Assembly: GCF_029961025.1 (NCBI RefSeq)
Contig: NZ_JASBVP010000012.1
Location: forward strand, 1 to 64,000
Length of the DNA stretch: 64,000 nucleotides
DNA from: Mycobacterium sp.
Lineage (GTDB): Bacteria; Actinomycetota; Actinomycetes; Mycobacteriales; Mycobacteriaceae
Reading direction: 5' to 3'
Of the stretch, positions 8,557-17,415 are shown piece by piece. How positions within the stretch are numbered: the first letter of the stretch is position 1; each line of letters starts with the position of its first letter. Below the pieces are notes generated by a model. The model ran no database searches, was not told the DNA's origin, and worked only from the letters and a program-made list of their open reading frames with translations. The translations under genes were made by a program, and so were the position numbers.

Positions 8557-9788
8557 TGGCTTCGCTGCGCAGGGTGCTCGTGATCGGCTTCTGCATCATG
8601 TTGACGGTGACCGGGTGCAGCTTCCATGGCTTGAACTCGTTACCGTTGCCCGGGGCGGTCGGGCGTGGACCGGGAGGCGACATCTACCATGTCGAGATCC
8701 CGAATGTCGGTACGATGGAGGCGAATTCGCCGGTAATGATCGACGACGTCGTGGTCGGCAGCATCCGCGCTATGCGGGTGAAAGGCTGGCACGCCGACGT
8801 CGAGATCTCGGTAAAGCGCGATGTCGTCATCCCGGCCAACGTGGTCGCCAGCGTCGGTCAGACCAGCCTGTTGGGATCCATGCACCTGGAGCTCAATCCG
8901 CCGCCCGGCCGGCCGGGTACCGGGCGGCTGCAACCTGGGGCCACTATCCCGCTGAACCGATCCTCGACCTACCCGTCGACAGAGGAGACGCTGTCGTCGC
9001 TGGCGGCGATCGTCAACGGCGGGGGGCTGGGGCAGATCGCTGAGATCGTCCACAATTTGACCGCAGCCCTCTCCGGGCGCGAGGACGCTGTGCGCGATCT
9101 GCTGACCCGTCTGGATACGTTCGTGGGCACGCTGGACCGGCAGCGGGGCAATATCATCGCGTCCATCCAGGCGCTGAACCGGCTGTCGGCGACATTCGCC
9201 GGACAGCGCGACGTCATCTCCCGGGCGTTGCGCACGCTACCACCGGCGTTGCAAGTGCTGATCCAAGAACGTCCGCGTCTGATGACGGCCCTGGACAAAC
9301 TGCGCACCTTCAGCGACGTCGCCACCACGCTGGTCAACGACACCCAGGCGGATCTGGTCACGAACCTGCGGAACCTGGAGCCGACGATCCGGGCGCTCGC
9401 CGACGTGGGACCCGATATCGACACCGCGCTCGCAATGGCCCTGACTTTCCCGTTCCCGCAGAATCTGATCGACCGGGGTGTTCGTGGGGACTACTTCAAT
9501 CTGTGGGCCCATTTGGATCTGACGGTTCCGCGGCTCAAGCGGGGACTGCTGCTGGGGACTCACTGGGGACAAATCCACGCCGAGGAACCACCCGCACCCG
9601 GGGACCCGTATTACCTGAATTACACGCTCGACCCGCTTGGCGCCGGGGTGGCGCCGGGGCCACCCGGTCCGCCGCCGACCGGGGCAGTGCCGCCGCCCGG
9701 CGGGGACCCCGCCGGGGTGGCCGTGCCGGCGACGGATCCCGGCTCGTCACCCACTGCGCCGGCGACCCCGCCGAAGGAAGGCGAATAG
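8553..9788 (+). CDS. mceE: MceE lipoprotein subunit of lipid importer
   Basis: 411 residues with a lipoprotein signal: hydrophobic VLVIGFCIMLTVTGC, lipobox LTVTGC near residue 23. MceE is the lipoprotein of every mycobacterial Mce set (LprK/LprL/LprM/LprN). After the Cys come LNSLPLPGAVGRGPG, the MCE domain (VMIDDVVVGSIRAM; VGQTSLLGSMHLELNPP), a helical region and a Pro-rich tail. The VGQTSLLGS block resembles the Mce1/2/3-type lipoprotein more than the Mce4 sterol-importer type, as judged from memory. It starts at GTG 8553 overlapping mceD; an ATG follows one codon later. mceF begins directly after the stop. Confidence 0.91.
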   Translation: MMASLRRVLVIGFCIMLTVTGCSFHGLNSLPLPGAVGRGPGGDIYHVEIPNVGTMEANSPVMIDDVVVGSIRAMRVKGWHADVEISVKRDVVIPANVVASVGQTSLLGSMHLELNPPPGRPGTGRLQPGATIPLNRSSTYPSTEETLSSLAAIVNGGGLGQIAEIVHNLTAALSGREDAVRDLLTRLDTFVGTLDRQRGNIIASIQALNRLSATFAGQRDVISRALRTLPPALQVLIQERPRLMTALDKLRTFSDVATTLVNDTQADLVTNLRNLEPTIRALADVGPDIDTALAMALTFPFPQNLIDRGVRGDYFNLWAHLDLTVPRLKRGLLLGTHWGQIHAEEPPAPGDPYYLNYTLDPLGAGVAPGPPGPPPTGAVPPPGGDPAGVAVPATDPGSSPTAPATPPKEGE

Positions 9789-11504
9789 ATGTTGTCGCGG
9801 TTCGTCCGCATCCAGCTGGCGATTTTCGCGGTTGCCGGGATCGTCGGTGTGATCGCGATGATCCTGTTTTACCTCCAAGTGCCGACCCTGTTGGGAATCG
9901 GGCGGATCACGGTCACGCTGGAGCTGCCGGCCACCGGTGGTCTGTACCGGTTTTCCAACGTGACCTACCGCGGTGTGCAAGTCGGCAAGGTCACCTCGGT
10001 AGGGTTGACGCCCACCGGCGTGACAGCGACGCTGTCGCTAAATACCTCGCCGAAAATCCCGGCGGACCTGAAAGCGGAGGTGCGCAGCATCTCCGCGGTC
10101 GGGGAACAATATGTGGACCTGCGGCCCCGAACCGACTCACCGCCCTACTTACACAACGGCTCGGTGATCGCCATGCGAGACACCACCATCCCGCAGGCGG
10201 TCGGCCCGATGCTCGATCAGGTCAGCGCGTTGATCAACAGCATTCCCAAAAACAAACTCGGCCAATTGCTCGACGAGTCTTTTCAGGGATTCAACGGATC
10301 CGGCTACGATCTGGGATCGTTGCTCGACTCGTCAGCGCAGCTGTCCCACGACGCGAACGGTGTTGCTGAGCGGACCCGCGCCCTCACCGAAGATGTTGGG
10401 CCGCTCTTGGATTCACAAGCGCACACGGCCGATGCGATCAGAACGTGGGCGCGCAGCCTCGCCGGGATCTCCGATACGTTGGTAGCCGACGATGCCCGGG
10501 TGCGGACCCTGCTGCACCATGGGCCTGAAGCCGCCAACGAGGCGTCTCGCCTGCTCACCCAGATCAAACCGACGCTGCCGGTATTGCTGGCCAACCTCAG
10601 TACCGTCGGCCAGGTCGCGATCACCTACCACCCCTCGCTGGAGCAACTGCTGGTGCTGTTGCCGCCGGCGGTTGCGATCATTCAAACATCTGGAAACACA
10701 AATCATCCCGATGGTTTGCCCGTCGGCGACTTTTCAATCACCATCGATGATCCGCCTATTTGCACGGTCGGTTTCATCCCCCCCAGCCAATGGCGTTCCC
10801 CGGACGACACCACTGACATCGACGCCCCGGACGGGGTGTACTGCAAACTGCCACAGGATTCACCGCTTGCGGTTCGCGGCGCCCGTAACTATCCCTGCAT
10901 GGGACACCCCGGAAAGCGCGCGCCGACGGTCGAAATCTGCAACAGCGACAAACCTTACGAGCCGCTGGCAATGCGTCAACATGTTCTCGGCCCCTACCCG
11001 CTGGATCCGAACCTGCTGTCCCAGGGCATCCCGCCCGATGATCGGGTCACCTTTAACGACAGGATCTATGCCCCGATCCAGGGCACGCCGCTGCCGCCCG
11101 GTGCGGTTCCGCGGGGAACACCCCCCGGCCCGCGGGGCGAGCCCGCACCACCGGGCACGCTTGGAGCGGCCGTGCCGCCGGTACCGTCCACGGCGATCAC
11201 CCACTCGCCCACCGCCGATCTTGCCCCGATAGCGCCGCTTGACGTTCCCGCGCCGGGCGAGATCCCTGCACCGCCGCCGGTGTCCCCGCCACCCGCCGCA
11301 CCTTCATCAGGCGCAGCTCGCGACGCACGACCACGGGGCGCTGCAAGCTCGTTTGGGGCCAAGACATCTCGATCACCGGTTGCGATCGCCCGATACGATC
11401 CACGTACCGGGCGGTATGTCGGCCCGGACGGTCGGCTCTATCAACAGTCCGACCTGGTCAATCCGACCACGCCCAAGAAATGGCAGGACTTGCTTCCCAC
11501 CTGA
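9789..11504 (+). CDS. mceF: MceF subunit of lipid importer with long Pro-rich tail
   Basis: 571 residues, the longest subunit of the set. The N-terminal anchor is FVRIQLAIFAVAGIVGVIAM, the MCE domain runs about 45-125 (YRGVQVGKVTSVGL, AEVRSISAVGEQYVDLRP), a helical domain reaches about 300, and a Cys-containing region follows. The Pro/Ala-rich stretch near 430-520 ends in the conserved cap YDPRTGRYVGPDG and a final KKWQDLLPT. The RGVQVG turn is typical of MceF. The start directly follows the mceE stop. It is the last gene of the operon and is followed by a candidate terminator; the next genes run the opposite way. Confidence 0.92.
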   Translation: MLSRFVRIQLAIFAVAGIVGVIAMILFYLQVPTLLGIGRITVTLELPATGGLYRFSNVTYRGVQVGKVTSVGLTPTGVTATLSLNTSPKIPADLKAEVRSISAVGEQYVDLRPRTDSPPYLHNGSVIAMRDTTIPQAVGPMLDQVSALINSIPKNKLGQLLDESFQGFNGSGYDLGSLLDSSAQLSHDANGVAERTRALTEDVGPLLDSQAHTADAIRTWARSLAGISDTLVADDARVRTLLHHGPEAANEASRLLTQIKPTLPVLLANLSTVGQVAITYHPSLEQLLVLLPPAVAIIQTSGNTNHPDGLPVGDFSITIDDPPICTVGFIPPSQWRSPDDTTDIDAPDGVYCKLPQDSPLAVRGARNYPCMGHPGKRAPTVEICNSDKPYEPLAMRQHVLGPYPLDPNLLSQGIPPDDRVTFNDRIYAPIQGTPLPPGAVPRGTPPGPRGEPAPPGTLGAAVPPVPSTAITHSPTADLAPIAPLDVPAPGEIPAPPPVSPPPAAPSSGAARDARPRGAASSFGAKTSRSPVAIARYDPRTGRYVGPDGRLYQQSDLVNPTTPKKWQDLLPT

Positions 11505-11527
11505 AGCCGGGCGGCGCCGCCCCAGCC

Positions 11528-11554
11528 GAGCCGGTCGTCACGCGCGATCGGCTC
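11528..11554. terminator. Hairpin between converging mceF and secreted-protein gene
   Basis: Arms GAGCCGGTCG (11528-11537) and CGATCGGCTC (11545-11554) pair over ten positions with one G-T wobble, around a 7-base loop. There is no U-tract, which is common for mycobacterial intrinsic terminators. It lies between two converging stop codons. Confidence 0.5.
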
Positions 11555-11555
11555 A

Positions 11556-12095
11556 TCAGCCTATCTTGTCCAGCCGGAACGGCATCTCGACGGCAAGGGC
11601 GGTGTTTTGCCCGCAGGCGCCGCTCGGACCGACGGTACGGTCCTTGCCGGCCAGTGTCGGTGATCCGATCTGCTCTAGACCATCGGAGTTCACCGGATAG
11701 AAATAAAATGTCTGCCGGCCCGGGTAACTGGTGCCGTCGGGGCATGTTTCCCAATTGGGCACATCGCGTTTGACGTACCATATCGCCCCGTCGTGCATGA
11801 AGAGCGGCGCACTCCACCCCTGATCGCTGATGACCGTGCCAGTGCAGTCCTGGGAGGTGGCACAGCTGGAGTTGATCGTCCATATGCTGGTGACCGTCGC
11901 CTCGTCGTGATATTGCTCATTTGTCTTGGCCCAGTCGCCGATCGAGGTGGCCCGGTATGTGCCGTTGATGGCGACGTCCTCCTTGGATGCGCGGGCCGGC
12001 GCCACACCCCCCAACAGGGCGGATAGGGCGGCAGCCACCAACATTGCGATGTTCGTCGCTCCGCGGGAGCGAATCGGGTTCTCCGTGGGGCGCAT
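11556..12095 (-). CDS. Small secreted mycobacterial protein, unknown function
   Basis: From the ATG at 12095 the product is 179 residues with a clear signal peptide (AMLVAAALSALLGGVAPARA, cleavage after ARA near 37). The mature part begins SKEDVAINGTYRATSIGDWA and contains four cysteines (CATSQDC, ETCPDG, SGACGQ), so two disulfides are plausible. The pattern GTY...DWAKTN...W and PCPDGTSYPGRQ-like spacing resembles a conserved family of exported mycobacterial proteins with no assigned role. A longer open frame reaches 12242, but its extra N-terminus is Arg/Pro-rich and would bury the signal peptide. It follows the two Mce-associated genes on the same strand with a gap of about 110 bases. Confidence 0.75.
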   Translation of the reverse strand: MRPTENPIRSRGATNIAMLVAAALSALLGGVAPARASKEDVAINGTYRATSIGDWAKTNEQYHDEATVTSIWTINSSCATSQDCTGTVISDQGWSAPLFMHDGAIWYVKRDVPNWETCPDGTSYPGRQTFYFYPVNSDGLEQIGSPTLAGKDRTVGPSGACGQNTALAVEMPFRLDKIG

Positions 12096-12208
12096 CCGGT
12101 TCAGGATACCGATAACGCCGGTCGGCGTCGGTGGCGATATTCTCCGGTGCGCAGAACAGCGCCGGCTACGGGGGTCGGGCGCCGGTTGGCACCCGAGATT
12201 CGGGGTGC

Positions 12209-12796
12209 TCATCCGACCGGGTCGAACCGCGAGATCAGCCATAAACCCCTGACCTTCGTCAGCGCTACCCGCACGCTGCTCGCCGTGACAACCGGTGTGG
12301 GGTTTTCCTTGCTGGTGGTGGTCTGGTCGACAAACACCAGCACGACAGCTGAATCCGGGTGCAACTCCGACACGGCGGCCCGCACCACCCTGGCGGTGGT
12401 AGCGATGCGTTTTTCCCGTGCCGCCGGCGCGACGACTTGTTCGCTGAATTTGTTGTAGTAGGCCAGAAATCCGCCGGTGAGGTGCGATTTCGCCGCGGCG
12501 AAATCACGCTCCAGATTCTCGGGGGAGTAGGACAGCAGCGCCACAGCGCCGTCCGACGCCGCTTTGATCGCCCGGCGGCCGGCCGCGTCGCCGAGCTGCT
12601 GATCCGGACGAAACTGAAAGAAAAACAAGCCGACGGTAACTGCCATGGCGCCAACCGTCAGCGCCGCCACCAGGATTACCCGCCACCCCGCCAGGCACCG
12701 ACGGCACCAGCGTCGCGGTCCGGTGCCGCGCACTGATCTCGCGCCGCCGGACGGCGGTTGTGCGCCGTTGCGTGGCGACTGCTGTCCGATTGTCAC
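12209..12796 (-). CDS. Mce-associated membrane protein (Mam-type)
   Basis: 195 residues from a GTG at 12796 that overlaps the upstream gene's TGA in a GTGA arrangement, which decides the start over a longer frame to 12865. A basic N-terminus is followed by one TM helix (WRVILVAALTVGAMAVTVGLFFF) and an exported NTF2-like domain (SYSPENLERDFAAAKSHLTG, ending SSVRVALTKVRGLWLISRFD). Mce-associated proteins of this kind (Rv0177/Rv0178, Rv3492c/Rv3493c type) normally sit directly downstream of mceF on the same strand and are thought to stabilise the Mce complex. Here they face the operon, which is unusual. Confidence 0.85.
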   Translation of the reverse strand: MTIGQQSPRNGAQPPSGGARSVRGTGPRRWCRRCLAGWRVILVAALTVGAMAVTVGLFFFQFRPDQQLGDAAGRRAIKAASDGAVALLSYSPENLERDFAAAKSHLTGGFLAYYNKFSEQVVAPAAREKRIATTARVVRAAVSELHPDSAVVLVFVDQTTTSKENPTPVVTASSVRVALTKVRGLWLISRFDPVG

Positions 12797-13587
12797 GGCA
12801 CGAACTCGACTTTCGACATCTTGAGCCGACCGCCGTCGCGAGTGACACTGATGCTGAGCCGCCACAAAGCCGGTGGCCGTTTGGTGTTATCGGGATTGGT
12901 GGTGTCGGATTTCGCGGCGATCAGCACAACCGCCGAGTCATCGGTCATCGATTCGACGGCCACCGCCTCCACGGTGGCCTTGGTGCTGACCTTCGAATCC
13001 GCAACACCTTTGGCCAGGTAGAGCGCGGTGACTTCCAGCTGGTTTTTCAGCTCGCCGGTGGAGTTGTCGATGATCCGTTGGAAGTCCTCCTTGGCATGCG
13101 CGGCGTCAATTGACATCAGTGTCAGCGCGCCGGCGCGGGCCGCGGCGGCGAATTGCGCGGCCCGCTCCCGGTTGTGGACCAGGGTGCGGTGGTGCCACAC
13201 CATGGCGGCGCTGGCCCCCAGCGAGGCGCACATCAGCACCAGCGCGACGCCGACGGGCACTGCTGTGCGCCCCGGCAGACGAAGCCGCGGTCGTTGTGGC
13301 CCAAATCGAGGCGAGCGAGACTCGTCGACGGCGGTGTCGGCGGCCCCATCCCTGCCAGCGGCACCCCGCCGGTGTCGCAGGCTCGCCTCGGCGTGCTCGC
13401 GCAGCCGGAGCGCACGCGCCCGGGCTGCCGCGGCACGGGCTTCGGCGCGGGCGGCCTCTTGCTCCGCTGCGGCTATCGCAACGGCCGCCTCGCCGTCGGG
13501 ATGCGGCGCGTGGGCATCGGCCGCCGCTTCCGCCGTGTCACCCGTGTCGACGCCACGCGCCTCCAATGGACGCTGCCGCGGCGGCAT
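12793..13587 (-). CDS. Mce-associated membrane protein with coiled-coil N-terminus
   Basis: 264 residues. The cytoplasmic N-terminal 90 are an Ala/Arg/Glu-rich likely coiled coil (AAEQEAARAEARAAAARARA). A TM helix follows near 110-130 (VGVALVLMCASLGASAAMVW), then an exported domain with the Mce-associated pattern (AARAGALTLMSIDAAHAKED, FQRIIDNSTGELKNQLEV, ending WRLSISVTRDGGRLKMSKVE). It is the first gene of a two-gene unit translationally coupled to the next Mam protein. A divergent secreted-protein gene starts about 220 bases upstream, so the gap should hold two promoters. Confidence 0.85.
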   Translation of the reverse strand: MPPRQRPLEARGVDTGDTAEAAADAHAPHPDGEAAVAIAAAEQEAARAEARAAAARARALRLREHAEASLRHRRGAAGRDGAADTAVDESRSPRFGPQRPRLRLPGRTAVPVGVALVLMCASLGASAAMVWHHRTLVHNRERAAQFAAAARAGALTLMSIDAAHAKEDFQRIIDNSTGELKNQLEVTALYLAKGVADSKVSTKATVEAVAVESMTDDSAVVLIAAKSDTTNPDNTKRPPALWRLSISVTRDGGRLKMSKVEFVP

Positions 13588-13806
13588 GGTGGCCTCCTGG
13601 TCGCTGCGGGTCGTGCGCGGAGCACCACATTATCATCCGGGCGCGGGCGGCCGGGCCGTCGTCCCGGCGCTCCCCGGTGGGCCGTAGGCTGGGGGAACAC
13701 TCTGTTGGCCGGCGACACGGTGGGGTTGTCTTTCGTGAGGGCTTCGGGCGCGGTGGCTGTTGGCGTACGCGGTGTGCCGCAAAAAGGTGTGTCGCAGAAT
13801 CGCGGA

Positions 13807-14214
13807 GTGAACTCGAGGCGCCGGCACCGGGGTCGAGCGGGCCGCGTGGCGGCACTGATCGCCGCGCTGATCGGTGTCGGCATCGCACCGGTGCCACCCG
13901 CCGGTGCCGGTCCGACGGTCTGTGACTACCCGGCCTGTACCCCGGGCATCGCTGCGGGTGTAGTGCTCGGCGCGCCGTGTGAGAACACCACCTATTACGT
14001 CTTCGGGGTCACCGACTGGGGGCGGCTGGTGTTTTGCGGCTCACCGCGCCGGTATCAGCCCAGATGGTTCCGGTCGCCGCCGATGGCGGGAGTCAAGGAG
14101 GAAAACGCCGACTGCACCCGGTGGTCGAACTACGTCGCCCAGGCACCCGATGGGCTGTTCCTCACCTGCATAGCCCAAAATGGCCGTACCTTTTGGACTC
14201 GCGCGGACACCTAA
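13807..14214 (+). CDS. Small secreted Cys-rich protein, unknown function
   Basis: The GTG at 13807 gives 135 residues: a basic start (NSRRRHRGRAGR), hydrophobic VAALIAALIGVGIAPVPPAG and cleavage near AGA-GP. The mature chain has six cysteines (VCDYPAC, APCENTT, VFCGS, DCTRW, TCIAQ), so it is probably disulfide-bonded outside the cytoplasm. An open frame extends upstream to 13153, but that part is antisense to the Mce-associated gene. I do not recognise the family with certainty. It is divergent from the Mam pair and converges on the MmpS-like gene. Confidence 0.6.
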   Translation: MNSRRRHRGRAGRVAALIAALIGVGIAPVPPAGAGPTVCDYPACTPGIAAGVVLGAPCENTTYYVFGVTDWGRLVFCGSPRRYQPRWFRSPPMAGVKEENADCTRWSNYVAQAPDGLFLTCIAQNGRTFWTRADT

Positions 14215-14235
14215 CGGGTTTCCCTGGGACATCTT

Positions 14236-14274
14236 CTTGCTGATCGCCCTTGCTGATCGCCCTTGCTGATCGTC
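14236..14274 (+). repeat. Three tandem 13-bp repeats
   Basis: The unit CTTGCTGATCGCC occurs three times at 14236-14248, 14249-14261 and 14262-14274 (last copy one mismatch). It is followed by two copies of GCCGAACGAG near 14279-14302. It lies in the short gap between two converging genes. Confidence 0.9.
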
Positions 14275-14326
14275 CTCGCCGAACGAGCCCGCCGAACGAG
14301 TGACTGTGAGAAGGCTTCCGGACGGC

Positions 14327-14743
14327 TCACCAGTGGCGTATCGAGCAGAGCACACCTTTGGGGCCGTCCTTTGCGACCACGACTTTCCCGTCCACCATGA
14401 GCTCACAGTGAAACATCGGCGTGCCCGGTTCGGTCCCGGTGCTGGCGGTGACCAGGGCCCACTGATCGGGGTTTGCCAGGTCCAGTTCGTAGCTCCACGG
14501 TTTGTTCGGGGTGATGTCGGTTTTCACGTTCGGCACGAACTGGTACGGGTTGTGGCTGTACTCGGCGAAGATCGCCGGCTCCTGAGCCAGGTAATAGATG
14601 TCGGCGTAGATCGGGCTCTGTGCGCTGACACGGTATATGACGTGATGCTTGACCGGGTCGTCGGCGTGCGCGCTCGCCATCGCGCGGATTGTCGCCGCCA
14701 GCCCGACCGCCGCACCCAGCACGAGCCGCCGGGCGCTCATCAC
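14327..14743 (-). CDS. Secreted MmpS-like beta-sandwich protein
   Basis: 138 residues with an N-terminal signal sequence (RRLVLGAAVGLAATIRAMAS, likely cleavage near AHA-DD). The mature domain follows the MmpS periplasmic pattern: HHVIYRVSAQSPIYADIYYL, a central NKPWSYELDL strand, then FHCELMVDGKVVVAKDGPKG and LCSIRHW with the two Cys that MmpS proteins pair. True MmpS proteins keep an uncleaved TM anchor and sit next to mmpL; there is no mmpL here, so this is more likely a free secreted relative. Next to an Mce locus a lipid-related role is possible but unproven. Confidence 0.65.
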   Translation of the reverse strand: MMSARRLVLGAAVGLAATIRAMASAHADDPVKHHVIYRVSAQSPIYADIYYLAQEPAIFAEYSHNPYQFVPNVKTDITPNKPWSYELDLANPDQWALVTASTGTEPGTPMFHCELMVDGKVVVAKDGPKGVLCSIRHW

Positions 14744-14915
14744 GGCACCGCTCCGCTGGCTTCCGGGGTTGGAAGCACGGTGTGATCTCCGCCGGAGGAC
14801 ATGGTTTCCCGGGTAGTCTCGGATATTCTCGGTGAATCGCGATTATGAAGACTAACAGCGGCAACGCGCGCTTTGCCGAAGCACCCCGAGGCGGGGAATC
14901 TCTCGAGGGGCCACC

Positions 14916-15581
14916 GTGGTATGGCGGTGGCGCGATGAGGAACGGTCGACCACGGTGATCACCGGCGGGCTGCATTCGATGGTGATCGCCTCGGACTGCC
15001 GCGTCCCCGATCCGGACCGGGTATGCCCGCTGCTTCGACGGCGCATGCCCGGTCTCGCCGGCATCGGCGCCCACCACGTCCTGGTTTACCGGTCAACCCA
15101 CGACGACGGGCGCGTCCTGGTGCTGATAGGAGTGCGCAGCCGGCAACCGGTCGTGGAGTTGCTGCGATCGCGTGTCTTCTTCGACTGGTTCGACGCGATC
15201 GGCGTCGACGACATCCCCGCGGTCTTCGCCGGCGAGATCGTCGAAAGGTTCGATTCGACGCCCGCTCGCGTACCGACAGCGCATGGCGTGATAGTGGCTG
15301 CGGTCGCGTCGGTCGACGACGTGGCCGCTTTGGCCGCCGAGATCCGCGGTGCGATCGGCAGATTCCAGGCGGCCGGCATTAGAAAAACATGGATATTCCA
15401 GGCTTTCGACGACACGCACGAAGTCTTGATCCTGCAGGACATTGGCGACGAGAAGGGTGCGATGCGCTGGATCGAACATCCCGATGTGGTGGCGCAGTGG
15501 ATGACCCGGGTTGGCGGCATCGGCGCATACCCACCGCTGTTCGCCGGCACATTCATGGACATGGTGTCTATCGAGCAGTGA
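14916..15581 (+). CDS. Conserved hypothetical protein
   Basis: Up to 221 residues; no signal peptide or TM segment. A later start at the GTG at 14954 (VITGGLHSMV) is plausible because the first dozen residues look untemplated. The sequence has an alpha/beta character with two similar halves: HHVLVYRSTHDDGRVLVLIG near 50-72 and RKTWIFQAFDDTHEVLILQD near 155-174, each an aromatic beta-strand pair followed by a helix (DWFDAIGVDDIP; RWIEHPDVVAQWMTRVG). That internal duplication suggests tandem ferredoxin-like (dimeric alpha/beta barrel) domains. The family is not recognised. Confidence 0.6.
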   Translation: MVWRWRDEERSTTVITGGLHSMVIASDCRVPDPDRVCPLLRRRMPGLAGIGAHHVLVYRSTHDDGRVLVLIGVRSRQPVVELLRSRVFFDWFDAIGVDDIPAVFAGEIVERFDSTPARVPTAHGVIVAAVASVDDVAALAAEIRGAIGRFQAAGIRKTWIFQAFDDTHEVLILQDIGDEKGAMRWIEHPDVVAQWMTRVGGIGAYPPLFAGTFMDMVSIEQ

Positions 15582-15665
15582 CGGGATCGCCGGAAAGCGC
15601 CGCTTGGGCCGATCCGACAGGGACCGAACCGCATACACCGCAGCTCAGCCCCGAGCACGGCTCTT

Positions 15666-17348
15666 TCACCGCCGCACGGTGCCGTCCTGCGACGTTGGTT
15701 GCGTCAATTCGGTTAACAGGTCTGGAATATCGAGTCGCGGTACGACTGCCTCGACCAGAATCAATCGGTCCTGATGCCGGCCGGCCGCGGTGAGGGCGTC
15801 GTCGAGTTCCCCGTAGGTCTGCGCCCGAAAGGTCATATGATTGCTAACCCCGAGCACGTCGGGGATGTCGACCCATTTCCAGCTCACAATGTCGTTGTAT
15901 GGGGCCGTCTTCCCGCGGATCATCCGTTCGATGGTATAGCCCGCGTTGTTGACGACCACGATGACCGGTGAGAGCCCTTCGCGAGAAAACGCGCCGAGTT
16001 CTTGCACCGTCAGCTGCGCGGCGCCGTCCCCGATCAGCAACACGGTTCTGCGGTCCGGGTGGGCTAACGCTGCCCCGAGCGCCGCGGGCAACGTGTAACC
16101 GATTGAGCCCCAGAGCGGTTGTCCGATAAAGGTCACGCCGCGCGGAAGCCGGTGCGCTGCCATGCCGTAGAAGGAGGTTCCTTGATCGGCGAGCACCACG
16201 TTGCCGGGGGTCAGTGCCTCGGCCAGCCTGTCCCAGAGGATCTGCTGGGTGAGCGGTTGGTCGCGCGCGGGCCGGGCCGGGCGCGGATCATCCGATGTCA
16301 CCGAGACCGGCGGCGACGTCCGCCCGCGCTGTTTGAGGATGCCGGCCAGGGCATTTAGCGCGGCGGCCATCTCCAGCGGAGCGAACACCCGGCCGGCCAC
16401 GGTGCTTTGGTACTGGCCGACGTCGATGGTGCGCGCCGGGTCGATGCGCTGGGTGAAGAAACCGCTGACCATGTCGGTGAACATCACTCCCGCCGTCACC
16501 AGAACCGGAGCCTGTTCGATCGCGCGGCGCACCGGTTCGGCGCTGGACGCTCCCGCATAAATGCCCAAAAAGTTGGGCGCACTCTCATCGACCAGGCTTT
16601 TGCCCCACATCAACGTGGCATACGGAACCACGTCGGCCGCCAGCAACGTCTCGAGCTCTTTGACCGCGTGCAGTCGATGGACCAGGAAATCGGCCAGCAC
16701 CGTCACCTGGTGGTCGGCGATGAGCTCGGCTGCGGCGTCGATGAACGACGACAGCGCCCGCGGGCTGGTGCCGCCGGTATAACGGGGAAGCGGGGTGCTC
16801 GGCGGCTCGACCGGAAAACGTGCGACATCGGTGGCGATCAGCAGGTAACCGGGGCGCTTTTGTTCACGCACTTCACTGAGCACCCGGTCGATCTCTCTGG
16901 TAGCGGTGGCCGGCATGAGATTCGCTTGGGCACAGGTTATTTCACGACTTATCCGCAGGAAATGATCGAAATCTCCATCGCCGAGTGAATGGTGCAGGGC
17001 ACGGCGCGTGGCCTGAGCGTCCTTGGAGGGGCCGCCGACGATGTGGACCACCGGCACGTGCTCGGCGTAGCTGCCCGCGATCGCGTTGGCCACCGACAGC
17101 TCACCCACCCCGAATGTTGTGACCACGGCTGAGATTCCGCGCAGCCGTCCATAACCGTCGGCGGCGTAGCCGGCATTCAGCTCGTTGACGTTGCCCACCC
17201 ACCGGATGCGGGGGTGAGCGACGATGTGGTCAAGAAATTCCAGGTTGTAGTCGCCGGGAACGCCGAAGACCTCCGAAACGCCGAGTTCGGCGAGGCGGTC
17301 GAGCAGGTAGTCCCCGACGGTGTAGACGCATTCGTTGGCACCAATCAC
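15666..17348 (-). CDS. kdc: Alpha-keto acid decarboxylase (TPP-dependent)
   Basis: 560 residues from a GTG at 17348, matching the length of the M. tuberculosis enzyme (Rv0853c). It decarboxylates branched-chain or aromatic 2-keto acids to aldehydes using thiamine diphosphate and Mg. Visible features: [20 protein letters not shown] and [15 protein letters not shown] at the N-terminus, the activating Glu in [16 protein letters not shown], the HH pair ([13 protein letters not shown]), and the TPP motif [13 protein letters not shown]...[12 protein letters not shown] longer frame to 17600 would run into the divergent START-like gene. The two genes are divergent with about 70 bases between starts, as in M. 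tuberculosis. Confidence 0.93.
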   Translation of the reverse strand: MIGANECVYTVGDYLLDRLAELGVSEVFGVPGDYNLEFLDHIVAHPRIRWVGNVNELNAGYAADGYGRLRGISAVVTTFGVGELSVANAIAGSYAEHVPVVHIVGGPSKDAQATRRALHHSLGDGDFDHFLRISREITCAQANLMPATATREIDRVLSEVREQKRPGYLLIATDVARFPVEPPSTPLPRYTGGTSPRALSSFIDAAAELIADHQVTVLADFLVHRLHAVKELETLLAADVVPYATLMWGKSLVDESAPNFLGIYAGASSAEPVRRAIEQAPVLVTAGVMFTDMVSGFFTQRIDPARTIDVGQYQSTVAGRVFAPLEMAAALNALAGILKQRGRTSPPVSVTSDDPRPARPARDQPLTQQILWDRLAEALTPGNVVLADQGTSFYGMAAHRLPRGVTFIGQPLWGSIGYTLPAALGAALAHPDRRTVLLIGDGAAQLTVQELGAFSREGLSPVIVVVNNAGYTIERMIRGKTAPYNDIVSWKWVDIPDVLGVSNHMTFRAQTYGELDDALTAAGRHQDRLILVEAVVPRLDIPDLLTELTQPTSQDGTVRR

Positions 17349-17415
17349 AAGGATGACGGTACCGTCGCGGCCGAAACCGCTCCGGGTGCTCCGCCGCCTC
17401 GCTATGGTGCGGGCC

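Noticed and set aside
13153..13806. Long N-terminal extension of the Cys-rich secreted protein
   Set aside because: This part is antisense to the Mce-associated gene; the signal peptide begins at 13807.
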